Origin: Bacillus cereus
GTDB lineage: Bacteria > Bacillota > Bacilli > Bacillales > Bacillaceae_G
Direction: 5' to 3'
Assembly (NCBI RefSeq): GCF_002584535.1
Contig: NZ_NUOT01000026.1
Coordinates: forward strand, 1-40,225
Length of the DNA: 40,225 nucleotides
Positions within the stretch are counted from its first letter, which is position 1. Each line of letters opens with the position of its first letter. Positions 23,656 through 32,978 of this stretch are shown in pieces. The position numbers and the translations under genes were made by a program. Under the pieces are notes generated by a model. That model was not told the DNA's origin and did no database searches. It saw nothing but the letters and a program-made list of their open reading frames with translations.

Positions 23656-24888
23656 ATGGGATATTATGACGGATCAAATATGAATGAAGAGCATAGTGAA
23701 ACGAGAGAAAGCAAAAAATCAGGTAGTAAAAAAGGATACTTTTTTACAGGTCTAGTTGGAGCAGTTATCGGAGCTGTATCCATTAGTTTCGTAGCACCAT
23801 ATATGCCATGGACAAATGGGAACGGGACGGTTTTAACTTCTAATTCAAAAGTAGAGGGAACTGTGGTTCCTGTTGTAAATAAAGCAAAAAATGAAACAGA
23901 TTTACCGGGTATGATTGAAGGAGCTAAAGAGGTTGTTGTAGGTGTAATTAACATGCAACAAAATATTGATCCATTTGCAATGCAGCCAGCAGAGCAAGAA
24001 GAAACGAAAGCTGGATCAGGATCGGGTGTAATTTACAAAAAAGCAGGGAATAAGGCTTTGATTGTAACGAATAATCACGTAGTAGAGGGAGCAAACAAGC
24101 TTGCAGTAAAACTAAGTAATGGTAAAACAGTGGAGGCAAAACTAGTTGGTAAAGACCCTTGGTTAGACTTAGCTGTTGTAGAGATTGATGGATCTAATGT
24201 TAATAAAGTGGCAACGCTTGGCGATTCAAGTAAAATTCGCGCTGGTGAATCGGCAATTGCAATTGGGAATCCACTAGGTTTTGATGGTAGTGTGACAGAA
24301 GGGATTATTAGTAGTAAAGAGCGTGAAATTCCAGTTGATATTAATGGTGACAAACGTGTGGATTGGGAAGCACAGGTTATTCAAACAGACGCAGCAATTA
24401 ACCCTGGGAACAGCGGAGGCGCGCTATTTAATCAAAATGGTGAAGTCATCGGAATCAACTCTAGTAAGATTGCACAGCAAGAAGTAGAGGGAATTGGTTT
24501 TGCAATTCCAATCAATATAGCAAAACCAGTGATTGACTCTCTTGAAAAAGATGGTACAGTAAAACGTCCAGCAATGGGAGTTACAGTTGCATCTCTAGAA
24601 GAGATACAACCATATGCACTAGGTCAATTAAAGTTGCCAAAAGATGTAACAAGTGGTGTTCTCTTAAGTAAAGTTTATTCAGTTTCACCAGCTGAAAAAG
24701 CGGGACTTCAGCAATATGATATTGTTGTAGCACTAGATGGACAAAAGGTTGAAAATACGCTTCAATTCCGTAAGTATTTATATGAGAAGAAAAAAGTTGG
24801 CGATAAAGTTGAAGTTACATTCTACCGAAATGGTGAAAAAATGACGAAAACAGTTACTCTTGCGGATAACTCTGCTGCTACCAATTAA
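23656..24888 (+). CDS. htrA: HtrA/DegP-type membrane-anchored serine protease
   Basis: 410 residues: a charged cytoplasmic tail (1-27), one membrane helix (28-48), a trypsin-like domain with His141 (N-N-H-V-V), Asp171 (D-L-A-V-V) and Ser253 (G-N-S-G-G), and a PDZ domain (about 305-400). It degrades or refolds misfolded proteins outside the membrane. The full catalytic triad is present. ATG 23656 is behind GAGGGG. The 11-bp repeats before it suggest control by an OmpR-family regulator, probably under secretion or envelope stress. B. subtilis has three relatives (HtrA, HtrB, YyxA); which one this matches is not clear. Confidence 0.93.
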   Translation: MGYYDGSNMNEEHSETRESKKSGSKKGYFFTGLVGAVIGAVSISFVAPYMPWTNGNGTVLTSNSKVEGTVVPVVNKAKNETDLPGMIEGAKEVVVGVINMQQNIDPFAMQPAEQEETKAGSGSGVIYKKAGNKALIVTNNHVVEGANKLAVKLSNGKTVEAKLVGKDPWLDLAVVEIDGSNVNKVATLGDSSKIRAGESAIAIGNPLGFDGSVTEGIISSKEREIPVDINGDKRVDWEAQVIQTDAAINPGNSGGALFNQNGEVIGINSSKIAQQEVEGIGFAIPINIAKPVIDSLEKDGTVKRPAMGVTVASLEEIQPYALGQLKLPKDVTSGVLLSKVYSVSPAEKAGLQQYDIVVALDGQKVENTLQFRKYLYEKKKVGDKVEVTFYRNGEKMTKTVTLADNSAATN

Positions 24889-24927
24889 TAAAGAAGTCTC
24901 TTTCGTATTGAAAGAGGCTTTCTTTAT
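24889..24927 (+). terminator. Terminator after htrA
   Basis: AAAGAAGTCTCTTTC (24890-24904) pairs with 24910-24925 with one bulge; loop GTATT; T-rich end. Confidence 0.8.
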
Positions 24928-24959
24928 CGGCTATACTAAAAGAATAGGAGGGATTTAGT

Positions 24960-25373
24960 ATGGTAATTGAAAACCCAACTCGTACGGAAATTGGTGAAAT
25001 ATTGAAAAATAGTAAAACAATTGCGGTTGTTGGATTATCCGATAAACCAGAACGTACATCATACATGGTTTCAAAAGCAATGCAGGATGCAGGGTATCGT
25101 ATTATTCCAGTAAACCCGTCCGTAGATGAAGTACTAGGAGAAAAAGCTGTTCCGTCATTAAAAGATATTAAGGAACATGTTGATATTGTAAATGTATTCC
25201 GCCGTTCTGAATTTTTAATGGATGTTGCAAAAGAATTTGTCGAGATTGACGCGGATGTTTTTTGGGCACAATTAGGAGTACAAGATGAAGATACATATAG
25301 GTTTTTAAAGGAAAAGGGCTATACTGTTATTATGGATCGTTGCATTAAAGTAGAACATGCGATGACGAAGTAG
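24960..25373 (+). CDS. yneT: YneT-like CoA-binding domain protein
   Basis: 137 residues forming a single CoA-binding Rossmann domain: K-T-I-A-V-V-G-L-S near 20, then I-I-P-V-N-P near 51, and the C-terminal I-M-D-R-C-I-K-V-E-H. These proteins bind CoA or a nucleotide; their role is not settled. The ATG at 24960 follows AGGAGGG. The place before parE matches B. subtilis yneT. Confidence 0.88.
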   Translation: MVIENPTRTEIGEILKNSKTIAVVGLSDKPERTSYMVSKAMQDAGYRIIPVNPSVDEVLGEKAVPSLKDIKEHVDIVNVFRRSEFLMDVAKEFVEIDADVFWAQLGVQDEDTYRFLKEKGYTVIMDRCIKVEHAMTK

Positions 25374-25431
25374 TCTAGATATTGAAAATGAAAGGTCAAT
25401 TCAGCTCAGGATAACATTTGAAAACTGGGCA

Positions 25432-25450
25432 GATGAACGAGGTGTTCATC
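25432..25450 (+). promoter_or_regulatory. Hairpin presenting the ribosome binding site in its loop
   Basis: GATGAAC (25432-25438) pairs perfectly with GTTCATC (25444-25450); the five-base loop is GAGGT, the only ribosome binding site for the ATG at 25451. A 7-bp stem placed this way could tune initiation. Confidence 0.55.
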
Positions 25451-25546
25451 ATGAGATTTTTTAAAGGCTGTTTTTGGGGATTGCTACTGGTTATCCCATT
25501 TTGGATAATTGTCATTTGGTTAATTATCAAATGGTGGAGTATGTAA
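25451..25546 (+). CDS. 31-residue hydrophobic membrane peptide
   Basis: M-R-F-F-K-G-C-F-W-G then a single membrane helix (G-L-L-L-V-I-P-F-W-I-I-V-I-W-L-I-I) and a K-W-W-S-M end. The basic start and tryptophan-rich ends fit a single-pass small membrane protein. The ribosome binding site lies in a hairpin loop directly before the ATG, and a terminator follows 60 bases later, so the unit looks like a true gene. I do not recognise the family; possibilities include a regulator of a membrane partner or a toxin-like peptide. Confidence 0.6.
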   Translation: MRFFKGCFWGLLLVIPFWIIVIWLIIKWWSM

Positions 25547-25607
25547 TTTGGAATACATATCCATTTCTCGTTGACAAACGATTATTTTTCTGAAATAGTA
25601 GCCTAGA

Positions 25608-25637
25608 GGAATCCTTGTGAAAAAACAAGGATTTTTC
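25608..25637 (+). terminator. Terminator before parE
   Basis: AATCCTTG (25610-25617) pairs with CAAGGATT (25626-25633), followed by TTTTC. It ends the small membrane peptide transcript. A TTGACA at 25571 and AATAGT at 25594 upstream could be a promoter reading into it. Confidence 0.7.
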
Positions 25638-25748
25638 TATTGAAAATGGTATATAAAAGACATAACATAACTTGCCAAAAGTATGGTTAAGGCGTTATTC
25701 TATAATAGAAACATATGTTCTGATTTGATTAGGAAAGGGGCAAGGAGT

Positions 25749-27713
25749 TTGGCGAAGCATCAATTTCAATATAACGAAGATGCCATTCAAGTGCTTGAAG
25801 GTCTTGAAGCCGTGCGAAAACGCCCGGGTATGTATATCGGGAGTACAGATAGCCGTGGATTGCATCATTTAGTATACGAAATAGTAGATAACTCCGTTGA
25901 TGAAGCATTAGCGGGATTTGGTGACGAAATTTCTGTCATAATACATAAAGATAATAGTATTAGTGTTATTGATAAAGGGCGTGGAATGCCTACGGGAATG
26001 CATAAGCTTGGAAAACCTACACCTGAAGTCATTTTAACTGTACTTCATGCAGGTGGTAAGTTTGGACAAGGCGGTTATAAAACGAGTGGTGGTTTACACG
26101 GTGTTGGTGCATCGGTTGTAAATGCTTTATCAGAATGGCTCGTTGTAACTATTAAACGTGATGGGAATATATACGAACAACGTTTTGAAAATGGTGGTGT
26201 TCCTGCAACAACACTAGAGAAAATCGGAAAAACGAAACAATCTGGAACAACGATGCATTTTAAACCAGATCCATCTATTTTCAGTACAACAAATTATAAC
26301 TACGAAACGTTATGTGAGAGATTGCGTGAATCTGCATTTCTGTTAAAAGGCATGAAAATCACTTTAAAAGATGAACGAAATGATTTAGAAGATGTTTTTC
26401 ATTATGAAACAGGAATTGAAGCTTTTGTTGCTTATTTAAACGAAGAAAAGGACTCAATCCATCCGGTTGTATACTTCGCTGGTGAACAAAATGGGATTGA
26501 AGCAGAACTTGCATTTCAATTTAACGATGGCTATTCAGAAAATATTCTTTCATTCGTAAACAATGTACGTACGAAAGATGGCGGGACACATGAAGCGGGA
26601 TTTAAAACAGCGATGACACGTGTTTTTAATGAATACGCTCGTAAAGTCTCAATGTTAAAAGAGAAAGATAAAAATTTAGAAGGTACAGATATTCGCGAAG
26701 GGTTAGCGGCAATTGTTTCTGTACGTGTACCGGAGGATTTACTACAATTTGAAGGTCAAACAAAAGGGAAGCTTGGAACAAGTGAAGCCCGTTCATCTAT
26801 AGATGCGATTGTGTCCGAACACTTAGCATACTTTTTAGAAGAAAATCCAGACGTAGCAACACTTCTTGTGAAAAAAGCAATTAAAGCAGCACAAGCCCGT
26901 GAAGCAGCACGAAAAGCAAGAGAAGAAGCAAGGACTGGTAAGAAGAAAAAGCGTTCAGAAGGAACATTGAGCGGGAAGTTAACACCTGCGCAATCACGAA
27001 ATCCGCAGAAGAACGAACTATATTTAGTAGAGGGTGACTCTGCCGGTGGTTCTGCAAAGCAAGGACGTGATCGCCGTTTCCAAGCAGTTCTACCACTACG
27101 AGGTAAAGTAATTAACACGGAAAAAGCAAAGCTTGCTGATATTTTCAAGAATGAAGAGATTAATACCATCATTTATGCAATTGGCGGTGGTGTTGGAAAC
27201 GAATTTTCTGTCGAGGATATTAACTATGATAAAGTTGTAATTATGACTGATGCCGATACAGACGGTGCCCATATTCAAGTGTTATTACTTACATTCTTCT
27301 ACCGTTATATGAAGCCGTTAATTGAGGCAGGTAAAGTATTTATTGCTCTTCCACCTTTATATAAAGTAAGTAAAGGAAAAGGGAAAAGTGAAGTAATTGA
27401 ATATGCATGGTCGGATGAAGAGTTAGATGGTGTGACGAAAAAAGTTGGTAAGGGATATATGTTGCAGCGCTATAAAGGTCTAGGTGAAATGAACGCGGAT
27501 CAGTTATGGGAAACGACAATGAATCCAGAAACGCGGACATTAATTCGTGTGAAAATTGATGATGCTGCAAGAGCGGAACGACGCGTGACCACATTAATGG
27601 GTGATAAAGTAGAACCACGTCGTAAATGGATTGAACGCAATGTACAATTTGGTATGCAAGAAGAAGGAAATATTTTGGAAAATGAAATGATTATGGAGAC
27701 GGAGGTGGAATAA
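25749..27713 (+). CDS. parE: DNA topoisomerase IV subunit B
   Basis: 654 residues, normal for ParE. Domains: GHKL ATPase ([10 protein letters not shown] near 44, G-L-H-G-V-G near 115), transducer, TOPRIM (E-G-D-S-A-G-G-S-A near 420 and D-A-D-T-D-G-A near 500), C-terminal end. With ParC it unlinks daughter chromosomes. The start is most likely TTG 25749, eight bases after AAAGGGG, giving the usual A-K-H-Q-F N-terminus; the ATG at 25683 adds 22 residues without a ribosome binding site. parC follows after one base. A promoter candidate is TTGAAA (25640)-N17-TAACAT. Confidence 0.96.
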   Translation: MAKHQFQYNEDAIQVLEGLEAVRKRPGMYIGSTDSRGLHHLVYEIVDNSVDEALAGFGDEISVIIHKDNSISVIDKGRGMPTGMHKLGKPTPEVILTVLHAGGKFGQGGYKTSGGLHGVGASVVNALSEWLVVTIKRDGNIYEQRFENGGVPATTLEKIGKTKQSGTTMHFKPDPSIFSTTNYNYETLCERLRESAFLLKGMKITLKDERNDLEDVFHYETGIEAFVAYLNEEKDSIHPVVYFAGEQNGIEAELAFQFNDGYSENILSFVNNVRTKDGGTHEAGFKTAMTRVFNEYARKVSMLKEKDKNLEGTDIREGLAAIVSVRVPEDLLQFEGQTKGKLGTSEARSSIDAIVSEHLAYFLEENPDVATLLVKKAIKAAQAREAARKAREEARTGKKKKRSEGTLSGKLTPAQSRNPQKNELYLVEGDSAGGSAKQGRDRRFQAVLPLRGKVINTEKAKLADIFKNEEINTIIYAIGGGVGNEFSVEDINYDKVVIMTDADTDGAHIQVLLLTFFYRYMKPLIEAGKVFIALPPLYKVSKGKGKSEVIEYAWSDEELDGVTKKVGKGYMLQRYKGLGEMNADQLWETTMNPETRTLIRVKIDDAARAERRVTTLMGDKVEPRRKWIERNVQFGMQEEGNILENEMIMETEVE

Positions 27714-27714
27714 C

Positions 27715-30138
27715 ATGCAAGCAGAGAAGTTTCATGACCTCCCGCTTGAAGACGTGTTAGGTGATCGTTTTGCACGTTACAGTAAATATATTATTCAAGA
27801 CCGCGCGCTACCAGATGCGCGTGACGGTTTAAAGCCGGTACAACGTCGTATTTTATATTCCATGTATGTAGAAGGAAACGTACATGATAAGGCGTTTCGT
27901 AAATCGGCCAAAACAGTTGGTAATGTTATTGGTAATTACCATCCACATGGTGATTCCTCTGTATATGAGGCGATGGTCCGTCTAAGTCAAGATTGGAAAG
28001 TACGTAACGTCTTAGTTGAAATGCATGGGAATAATGGTAGTGTGGATGGTGACCCAGCGGCAGCGATGCGTTATACAGAAGCGCGGTTATCGCCGATTGC
28101 CTCTGAATTGCTTCGTGATATTGATAAAGAAACAGTAGAATTTGTAGCGAACTTTGATGATACAAGTGAAGAGCCAGTCGTACTGCCAGCGATGTTCCCA
28201 AACCTATTAGTAAATGGCTCAACAGGAATTTCTGCTGGTTACGCAACCGAGATTCCGCCGCATCATCTTGGTGAAGTAATCGATGCTACAATGATGCGTA
28301 TTGACAAGCCAAATAGTTCCGTTGATGACTTATTAACAGTAATTAAAGGACCTGACTTTCCAACAGGTGGTATTATTCAAGGGATTGATGGAATTAAAAA
28401 AGCGTATGAAACAGGAAAAGGAAAAATCATCATTCGCGGAAAAGCAGAAGTTGAAACCATCCGTGGTGGTAAACAACAAATTGTTATTACAGAAATTCCA
28501 TATGAAGTAAATAAGGCAAATCTAGTAAAGAAAATGGATGAATTACGTCTAGATAAAAAACTAGATGGAATTGCTGAAGTACGTGATGAGACGGATCGTA
28601 CGGGTCTTCGTATTGTTGTAGAATTGAAAAAAGAAGCAAATGCAGAAGGTATTTTAAATTATTTATATAAAAATACGGATTTACAGGTGCCATATAACTT
28701 TAATATGGTAGCTATTAATAACCGTCGTCCGACGCTTATGACATTACCGAAAATTCTAGATGCGTATATTGGGCATCAAAAAGAGGTTGTTACACGTCGT
28801 TCAGAATATGAACTTAGAAAAGCAGAAACCCGCCAGCATATAGTGGCAGGCTTAATGAAAGCATTATCGATTTTAGATGAGGTAATTGAAACAATTCGAG
28901 CATCTAAAGATAAACGTAATGCAAAAGATAATTTAAGTGCAAAATTTGGATTTACAGAAGCACAAGCGGAAGCAATTGTATCACTGCAATTGTATCGTTT
29001 AACAAATACAGATATTACAGCACTAGAAAAAGAAGCGGAAGAACTAGAAAAGAAAATTACAGAATTACAAGCGATTTTACAAAGTGAGAAAAGGCTTCTT
29101 CAAGTAATAAAAACAGATTTGAAGAAAGTAAAGAAAACGTATAGTGATAATCGCCGTGCCGTTATTGAAGAGGAAATTGAAGAAATAAAAATCGATGTGG
29201 AAGTTATGATTCCACAAGAGGATGTCATCGTTACTGTAACGAAAGAAGGGTATGTGAAGCGAACGGGTTGGCGCTCACATAACGCATCGAACGGAAAAGA
29301 CTTCGGTATGAAAGAGGGCGACATCTTACTTGAGCGTTTCGATACAAACACAACAGAAACGGTTCTTTTATTCACGAATAAAGGAAACTATATTTATCTT
29401 CCAGTGTACGAAATGCCAGATATTCGTTGGAAAGATTTAGGTCAGCATGTTGCGAATATTGTTTCGCTCGATAGGGATGAAACATTAATTTGGGCGACTG
29501 TTGTACCGAATTTCGAGGAAGAAAAGCGATTTATCGTATTCGTAACGCGAAATGGTATGATCAAAAAAACGGAACTAAATCAGTACAAGGTTCAGCGCTA
29601 TTCAAGAGCGTTTGTTGCTGTGAACTTGAAAAAAGATGATGAAGTTGTAGATATATTCACAACAGATGGAACAAGTGATATTGTTCTTGCAACACATGGT
29701 GCATATGCACTTATTTTTGATGAAGAAGAAGTAAGTCCAGTTGGTGTAAGGGCGGCTGGTGTAAAAGCGATTAATTTAAAGGAAGATGACTATGTTGCTT
29801 CTGGTAAACCGTTAGATGGTGAAAAAGATCAACTTATTCTCATAACGCAGCGCGGTGCAGTGAAACGATTAAAAGCATCTGAAATTGAAAAATCAACAAG
29901 GGCAAAGCGAGGTCTTGTTATCTTTAAAGAGTTAAAACGTAATCCGTACCGTATTGTTGGTATTGAAATTGTTCGTGATGATGAACTTGTTTATATGAAA
30001 ACAGAAAAACAGATTGTAGAAGAAATAGATCCAAAAGTATTTCGTAATAAAGACCGGTATAGCAACGGTAGTTTAGTGTTAGATGTTAGTGAGACCGGTG
30101 AAGTGGTTGAGACATGGACGAAGAAACGGATAGAATGA
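27715..30138 (+). CDS. parC: DNA topoisomerase IV subunit A
   Basis: 807 residues: winged-helix and tower breakage-reunion domain with active Tyr120 in A-M-R-Y-T-E, then a C-terminal beta-propeller with repeated G-x-x-K-R-T-like strands. The fluoroquinolone-contact region reads [10 protein letters not shown], i.e. serine and glutamate at the usual wild-type positions, so no target-site resistance change is seen there. ATG 27715 follows GGAGGTGG and is one base after the parE stop, so translation is coupled. A terminator ends the operon, after which the accessory region starts. Confidence 0.97.
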   Translation: MQAEKFHDLPLEDVLGDRFARYSKYIIQDRALPDARDGLKPVQRRILYSMYVEGNVHDKAFRKSAKTVGNVIGNYHPHGDSSVYEAMVRLSQDWKVRNVLVEMHGNNGSVDGDPAAAMRYTEARLSPIASELLRDIDKETVEFVANFDDTSEEPVVLPAMFPNLLVNGSTGISAGYATEIPPHHLGEVIDATMMRIDKPNSSVDDLLTVIKGPDFPTGGIIQGIDGIKKAYETGKGKIIIRGKAEVETIRGGKQQIVITEIPYEVNKANLVKKMDELRLDKKLDGIAEVRDETDRTGLRIVVELKKEANAEGILNYLYKNTDLQVPYNFNMVAINNRRPTLMTLPKILDAYIGHQKEVVTRRSEYELRKAETRQHIVAGLMKALSILDEVIETIRASKDKRNAKDNLSAKFGFTEAQAEAIVSLQLYRLTNTDITALEKEAEELEKKITELQAILQSEKRLLQVIKTDLKKVKKTYSDNRRAVIEEEIEEIKIDVEVMIPQEDVIVTVTKEGYVKRTGWRSHNASNGKDFGMKEGDILLERFDTNTTETVLLFTNKGNYIYLPVYEMPDIRWKDLGQHVANIVSLDRDETLIWATVVPNFEEEKRFIVFVTRNGMIKKTELNQYKVQRYSRAFVAVNLKKDDEVVDIFTTDGTSDIVLATHGAYALIFDEEEVSPVGVRAAGVKAINLKEDDYVASGKPLDGEKDQLILITQRGAVKRLKASEIEKSTRAKRGLVIFKELKRNPYRIVGIEIVRDDELVYMKTEKQIVEEIDPKVFRNKDRYSNGSLVLDVSETGEVVETWTKKRIE

Positions 30139-30185
30139 ATAAACGATAGTAAATATTCCAATTAAATATACGCATTTTATTAGTG

Positions 30186-30224
30186 AAAACCATGTTCTAT
30201 ATTATATAGATCATGGTTTTTTTG
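30186..30224 (+). terminator. Terminator after parC
   Basis: AAACCATG near 30187 pairs with CATGGTTT near 30212, with an inner CTATAT/ATATAG pairing, followed by a run of seven T. Confidence 0.85.
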
Positions 30225-30280
30225 AAATATTGGAAGCTTTAATTCTAATACATTTTAGGATTTATCCCGTATTAACGGAC

Positions 30281-30396
30281 AGTATCACTCTTAAGTCAAA
30301 TTTCAGTGAAAAGCAAAGAAGTGGGAGATGAATGCCCGATTGGTTCAACTAACCATAAGTAGGGGGAAGAAACCTGCCACTCATGGAAGTTTTACT
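30281..30396 (+). repeat. Degenerate structured repeat, copy 1
   Basis: This stretch shares with 32981-33115 the order: AGTA..., a TCAAA, the core TCAGT(G)AAAAGCAAAGAA (here 30303-30320), a variable middle, a terminal hairpin (30353-30386, CCAT...ATGG) and an AAGTTTT-x-CTTT end. It has no reading frame. It may belong to the B. cereus-group bcr-type or IS-derived repeats; the family is not established here. The rest of the gap 30139-30571 holds only the parC terminator and AT-rich DNA. Confidence 0.5.
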
Positions 30397-30571
30397 TTAT
30401 AAAATTCCTGTTGTACAAAATAAGTATCTTTACATAAATTTTCTCAATATAGAATTACATAAATTCTTGGATTGAATATTTAAAAATTCAAACTATTAAT
30501 TTACAATAACTTAAGAACTATGGAACAGTAATAAATGTATGAACTATATTCTGTAATAAAGGAGTCCATAA

Positions 30572-31222
30572 ATGAAAAAAGTATATTCCTTTTTAATGAC
30601 TGTATCTACATGTATATTTATATCGGCTTGTTCCAATCAAACAAATTCTGAAAAAGAGGTAGAACCTGATACTAAAAAAGCGCCAATAGCTGAAACTAAT
30701 GTGAAAACTAAGCCTTATACAGAGCCATTAACACACGTAGGACAAGAGGCAAAGCATCCACTTGGAACAGTGACTCTAAAGCAATTAAGTGAGCCTAATA
30801 CAATGATAGAAGCAGGGCCTCTTCATATTCAAGTAGAAAGAATTAAGGTGATTCAGAGTACAGAAGTAAGTGAAATTGGGAAATACAACTTAAAAGAACG
30901 AGGACTAAGTACAGAGCAAATGAATGCAATACAATTTACAACCACTTTAGAAAATACTTCAGATCAAGTGCTTGATTTGGAACAAGGTCCTTTTAAAACA
31001 CTTGTTTTAAGTAATGGTGAGGAAGTAGATGTATATAAAATGAATGCGGACCCAAAAAGTCGAAGTTTAAATGCGAAGGAGAAAATGAAGTTAACACTAA
31101 TTTGTTTCTTACCTCAAGCTCCAAATGATGTTAAATCCGTAAAAGTAATTACTGATGTGATACGAGAGCAGCAAACAAAAAATGAGGTGAGTGGAGTAAC
31201 CACTACTGATATTACTATGTAA
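30572..31222 (+). CDS. Lipoprotein of unknown function
   Basis: 216 residues. A signal peptide ends in the lipobox F-I-S-A-C (Cys20), so it is anchored to the outer face of the membrane. A charged linker follows (to about 60), then a beta-rich domain (about 62-200) with a pattern like DUF4352/DUF5068 immunoglobulin-like domains (V-E-R-I-K-V near 90, T-T-L-E-N-T-S near 130). No enzyme motif. ATG 30572 is behind AAAGGAG. It is alone in its transcript and lies inside the repeat-bracketed region, so it may be accessory. It is convergent with the SH3-like gene and shares a terminator. Confidence 0.75.
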   Translation: MKKVYSFLMTVSTCIFISACSNQTNSEKEVEPDTKKAPIAETNVKTKPYTEPLTHVGQEAKHPLGTVTLKQLSEPNTMIEAGPLHIQVERIKVIQSTEVSEIGKYNLKERGLSTEQMNAIQFTTTLENTSDQVLDLEQGPFKTLVLSNGEEVDVYKMNADPKSRSLNAKEKMKLTLICFLPQAPNDVKSVKVITDVIREQQTKNEVSGVTTTDITM

Positions 31223-31255
31223 AAAGAAAACAGCCTGATGAGGCTGTTTTCTTTT
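31222..31255. terminator. Bidirectional 15-bp terminator
   Basis: AAAAGAAAACAGCCT (31222-31236) pairs perfectly with 31241-31255; loop GATG; A/T on both sides. It serves the lipoprotein gene and the convergent gene at 31264. Confidence 0.9.
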
Positions 31256-31263
31256 GTTTCCAA

Positions 31264-31614
31264 TTAAAAAGCGCAGTATCCAACAACTGGTTTAGAAGAA
31301 CCAGTTTTAATGAAATAGTCAGGAGCAAAGCCTTGATCTAACTCGCCACCATAGCCATTATCATCTACAAAATCCCAAACCTTACTTCCCATATAAGATT
31401 CGCCATTCACATAGCAAAACAACCAAAGATTAGTGCCATCTGGAATGTTTGATTCAGTCCTTGTACCATTTATTGTCGGGGTCGTACGAAGATCTAGCCC
31501 AGAACCTGTTTTTTGTACCGGATAAAAAGCAGCTTCCGTTACCGATTGACTTGCAAATAAAACTGAACCAGCTACTGCTACTGAAGCAATTGATAATGCA
31601 ACTTTTTTAAACAT
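31264..31614 (-). CDS. Secreted small SH3-like protein with two cysteines
   Basis: 116 residues. A clear signal peptide (K-K-V-A-L then a hydrophobic core) probably cleaves after T-E-A near 28. The mature part of about 88 residues has a bacterial SH3-like pattern (L-D-L-R-T-T-P near 40, then W-D-F-V near 80, ending Y-F-I-K-T-G). Two cysteines, Cys67 and Cys114, could form one disulfide. ATG 31614 follows TAGGAGG. Upstream on the same strand lie a BdbA-like oxidase and BdbC, the enzymes that form disulfides, which makes this protein a likely client. The function (wall binding, bacteriocin-like or toxin-like) cannot be told. Confidence 0.75.
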   Translation of the reverse strand: MFKKVALSIASVAVAGSVLFASQSVTEAAFYPVQKTGSGLDLRTTPTINGTRTESNIPDGTNLWLFCYVNGESYMGSKVWDFVDDNGYGGELDQGFAPDYFIKTGSSKPVVGYCAF

Positions 31615-31836
31615 ACGTGTTACCTCCTAATAAATTATATTTTATTGCAGATGGGGAATCCCCCGCATACCTATCAAGTATTATCTTTTATTTAAGATTG
31701 ATAAGCATGAGGGAGAGCCCCTTTCTCCCTATAAATGAATAGAATGTATGTTTAAAAATAAAGCTAATGTTTGTTTCTTTATCAATACTCTAGTTACTAG
31801 TTTGAAAAAATAGTGTTTTTGGTAAAACAAAAATTC
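31615..31836 (-). promoter_or_regulatory. Structured leader/promoter region of the SH3-like gene
   Basis: Read on the minus strand, TTGATA-N17-TTTATT (around 31778-31757) is a plausible promoter. It is followed by two small GC-rich hairpins: GGGAGA/TCTCCC near 31712-31730, and GGGG-ATT-CCCC near 31660. These give a long folded leader before the AGGAGG site. The first hairpin could also end the bdb transcript, but it has no T-run. Confidence 0.35.
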
Positions 31837-32262
31837 TTATTTGTTGTTTTCAAACCATGTTTGAAACGTTTGTAAAGGTTGTTCTCCTAATATACGATTC
31901 ATTTCCTTTCCATCTTTGTAAGAAATAATTGTAGGTGTTCCTTTTATCTGAAACATAGTCCAACCTTGTTTATACTCTTCTAGATTCAAAACTTGCATAT
32001 CGATATTCATATTTTTTGCCATAGGAACTACAATTGGTGAAATCTTTTGGCAATGCGGACAGGTCGTTTTGTAAAAATAAACTACTTTTGTTTTGTGATT
32101 TGATAGATCTTGTTGCAATTGTTCGGGGGTAATTTGATTTTTATAATAATCTACCTTTTCAGTACTTGTGGTTTTTTCACTTTTTGTTCCTTTATTGGTT
32201 AGAATAAAAATAAGTGTAAATATTGATAAAATAGTAATCATGAAAAAAAGCATTTTTTTCAT
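31837..32262 (-). CDS. Membrane-anchored thiol-disulfide oxidoreductase (BdbA-like)
   Basis: 141 residues: an N-terminal membrane anchor (5-22), then a thioredoxin fold with active site C-P-H-C (Cys68, Cys71) and the cis-proline in K-G-T-P-T near 113. C-P-H-C is the DsbA-type, strongly oxidising motif, so it should form disulfides in exported proteins. It overlaps bdbC by ATGA, which supplies oxidising power from quinone. BdbA itself is the partner of sublancin in SP-beta; the same pairing logic may apply here. ATG 32262 is inside the bdbC end, with GAAAGAAAC upstream as a weak site, so coupling is likely. Confidence 0.8.
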   Translation of the reverse strand: MKKMLFFMITILSIFTLIFILTNKGTKSEKTTSTEKVDYYKNQITPEQLQQDLSNHKTKVVYFYKTTCPHCQKISPIVVPMAKNMNIDMQVLNLEEYKQGWTMFQIKGTPTIISYKDGKEMNRILGEQPLQTFQTWFENNK

Positions 32263-32696
32263 ATACTGTTTCTCTCCTTGCTTACTTTAATAAGAATAAA
32301 GCCACAAATAATAATAATAAGAAAGGCTATTAGGGCGAGAAATGGGATTGTAATAAATCCGAACCAATTTAAATAATCACCTGTGCAAGGTATTCTCCCA
32401 CATGATGTTCCGTTTTCAGATAAAAATGGGATTTTTTGAAGGGAATAGTGATAAGCAGCTATACATGCACCAATGATAGCGAGAACCAAACTGTAAATCC
32501 CAATCCTATAATCTTTCCGTATAATAGCCGTCCCTAGTAAAAGAACTAGTGGATACATGAGAATACGTTGGTACCAGCATAATGTACAGGGCTCATATTT
32601 CATTATTTCAGATAGATATAAACTCCCGATGGTTGCAATAAAAGAAACACACCAACTACTAAACAATATGTATTCTAGTTTTTTTGTATTGCTCAT
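32259..32696 (-). CDS. bdbC: BdbC/DsbB-like disulfide-forming quinone reductase
   Basis: 145 residues with four membrane helices. The first cysteine pair is C-T-L-C-W-Y-Q-R (Cys37, Cys40); the second is C-G-R-I-P-C (Cys99, Cys104). This is the BdbC/DsbB pattern: it re-oxidises the partner oxidoreductase and passes electrons to quinone. ATG 32696 follows AAGGAAGG. It is the first gene of a two-gene operon with the C-P-H-C thioredoxin protein. In B. cereus the housekeeping BdbC/BdbD pair normally lies elsewhere, so this may be a second, dedicated copy. Confidence 0.9.
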   Translation of the reverse strand: MSNTKKLEYILFSSWCVSFIATIGSLYLSEIMKYEPCTLCWYQRILMYPLVLLLGTAIIRKDYRIGIYSLVLAIIGACIAAYHYSLQKIPFLSENGTSCGRIPCTGDYLNWFGFITIPFLALIAFLIIIICGFILIKVSKERNSI

Positions 32697-32978
32697 AACT
32701 TCAACCTTCCTTGTTTAAGAGATGAAAATCATGTAATAAAGGCTTTTAGAAAATAGAATATGAGTAATTGCAAAATGATTAGCTCAAGAGTTATTATAAA
32801 TTATGTTTTTGTTTTGTATATTGAGAAAATTTCGTGTTTATAAAATCTTATAGAAGAATAAAGTAAATAAGATGAGATAAATGTAAAGAGTTAGTGCTTA
32901 GGGGGACAATAATGTTCATAGCTTGATGGCAATGAGGACAATTTTCCTTATCTTCTATATTTTTCTCCCGCTATGCGT

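Noticed and set aside
25571-25637. Promoter followed at once by a hairpin, as a parE attenuator
   Set aside because: The -10 is poor, and a simpler reading is that the hairpin ends the small membrane peptide gene; a separate promoter candidate lies after it.
25683-25748. ATG-initiated 22-residue extension of ParE
   Set aside because: No ribosome binding site before 25683, and the extra residues are not typical of ParE; TTG 25749 has AAAGGGG upstream.
28000-28090. Fluoroquinolone-resistance change in parC
   Set aside because: The H-G-D-S-S-V-Y-E segment (about 27950-27972) shows the usual serine and glutamate; no resistance substitution is visible.
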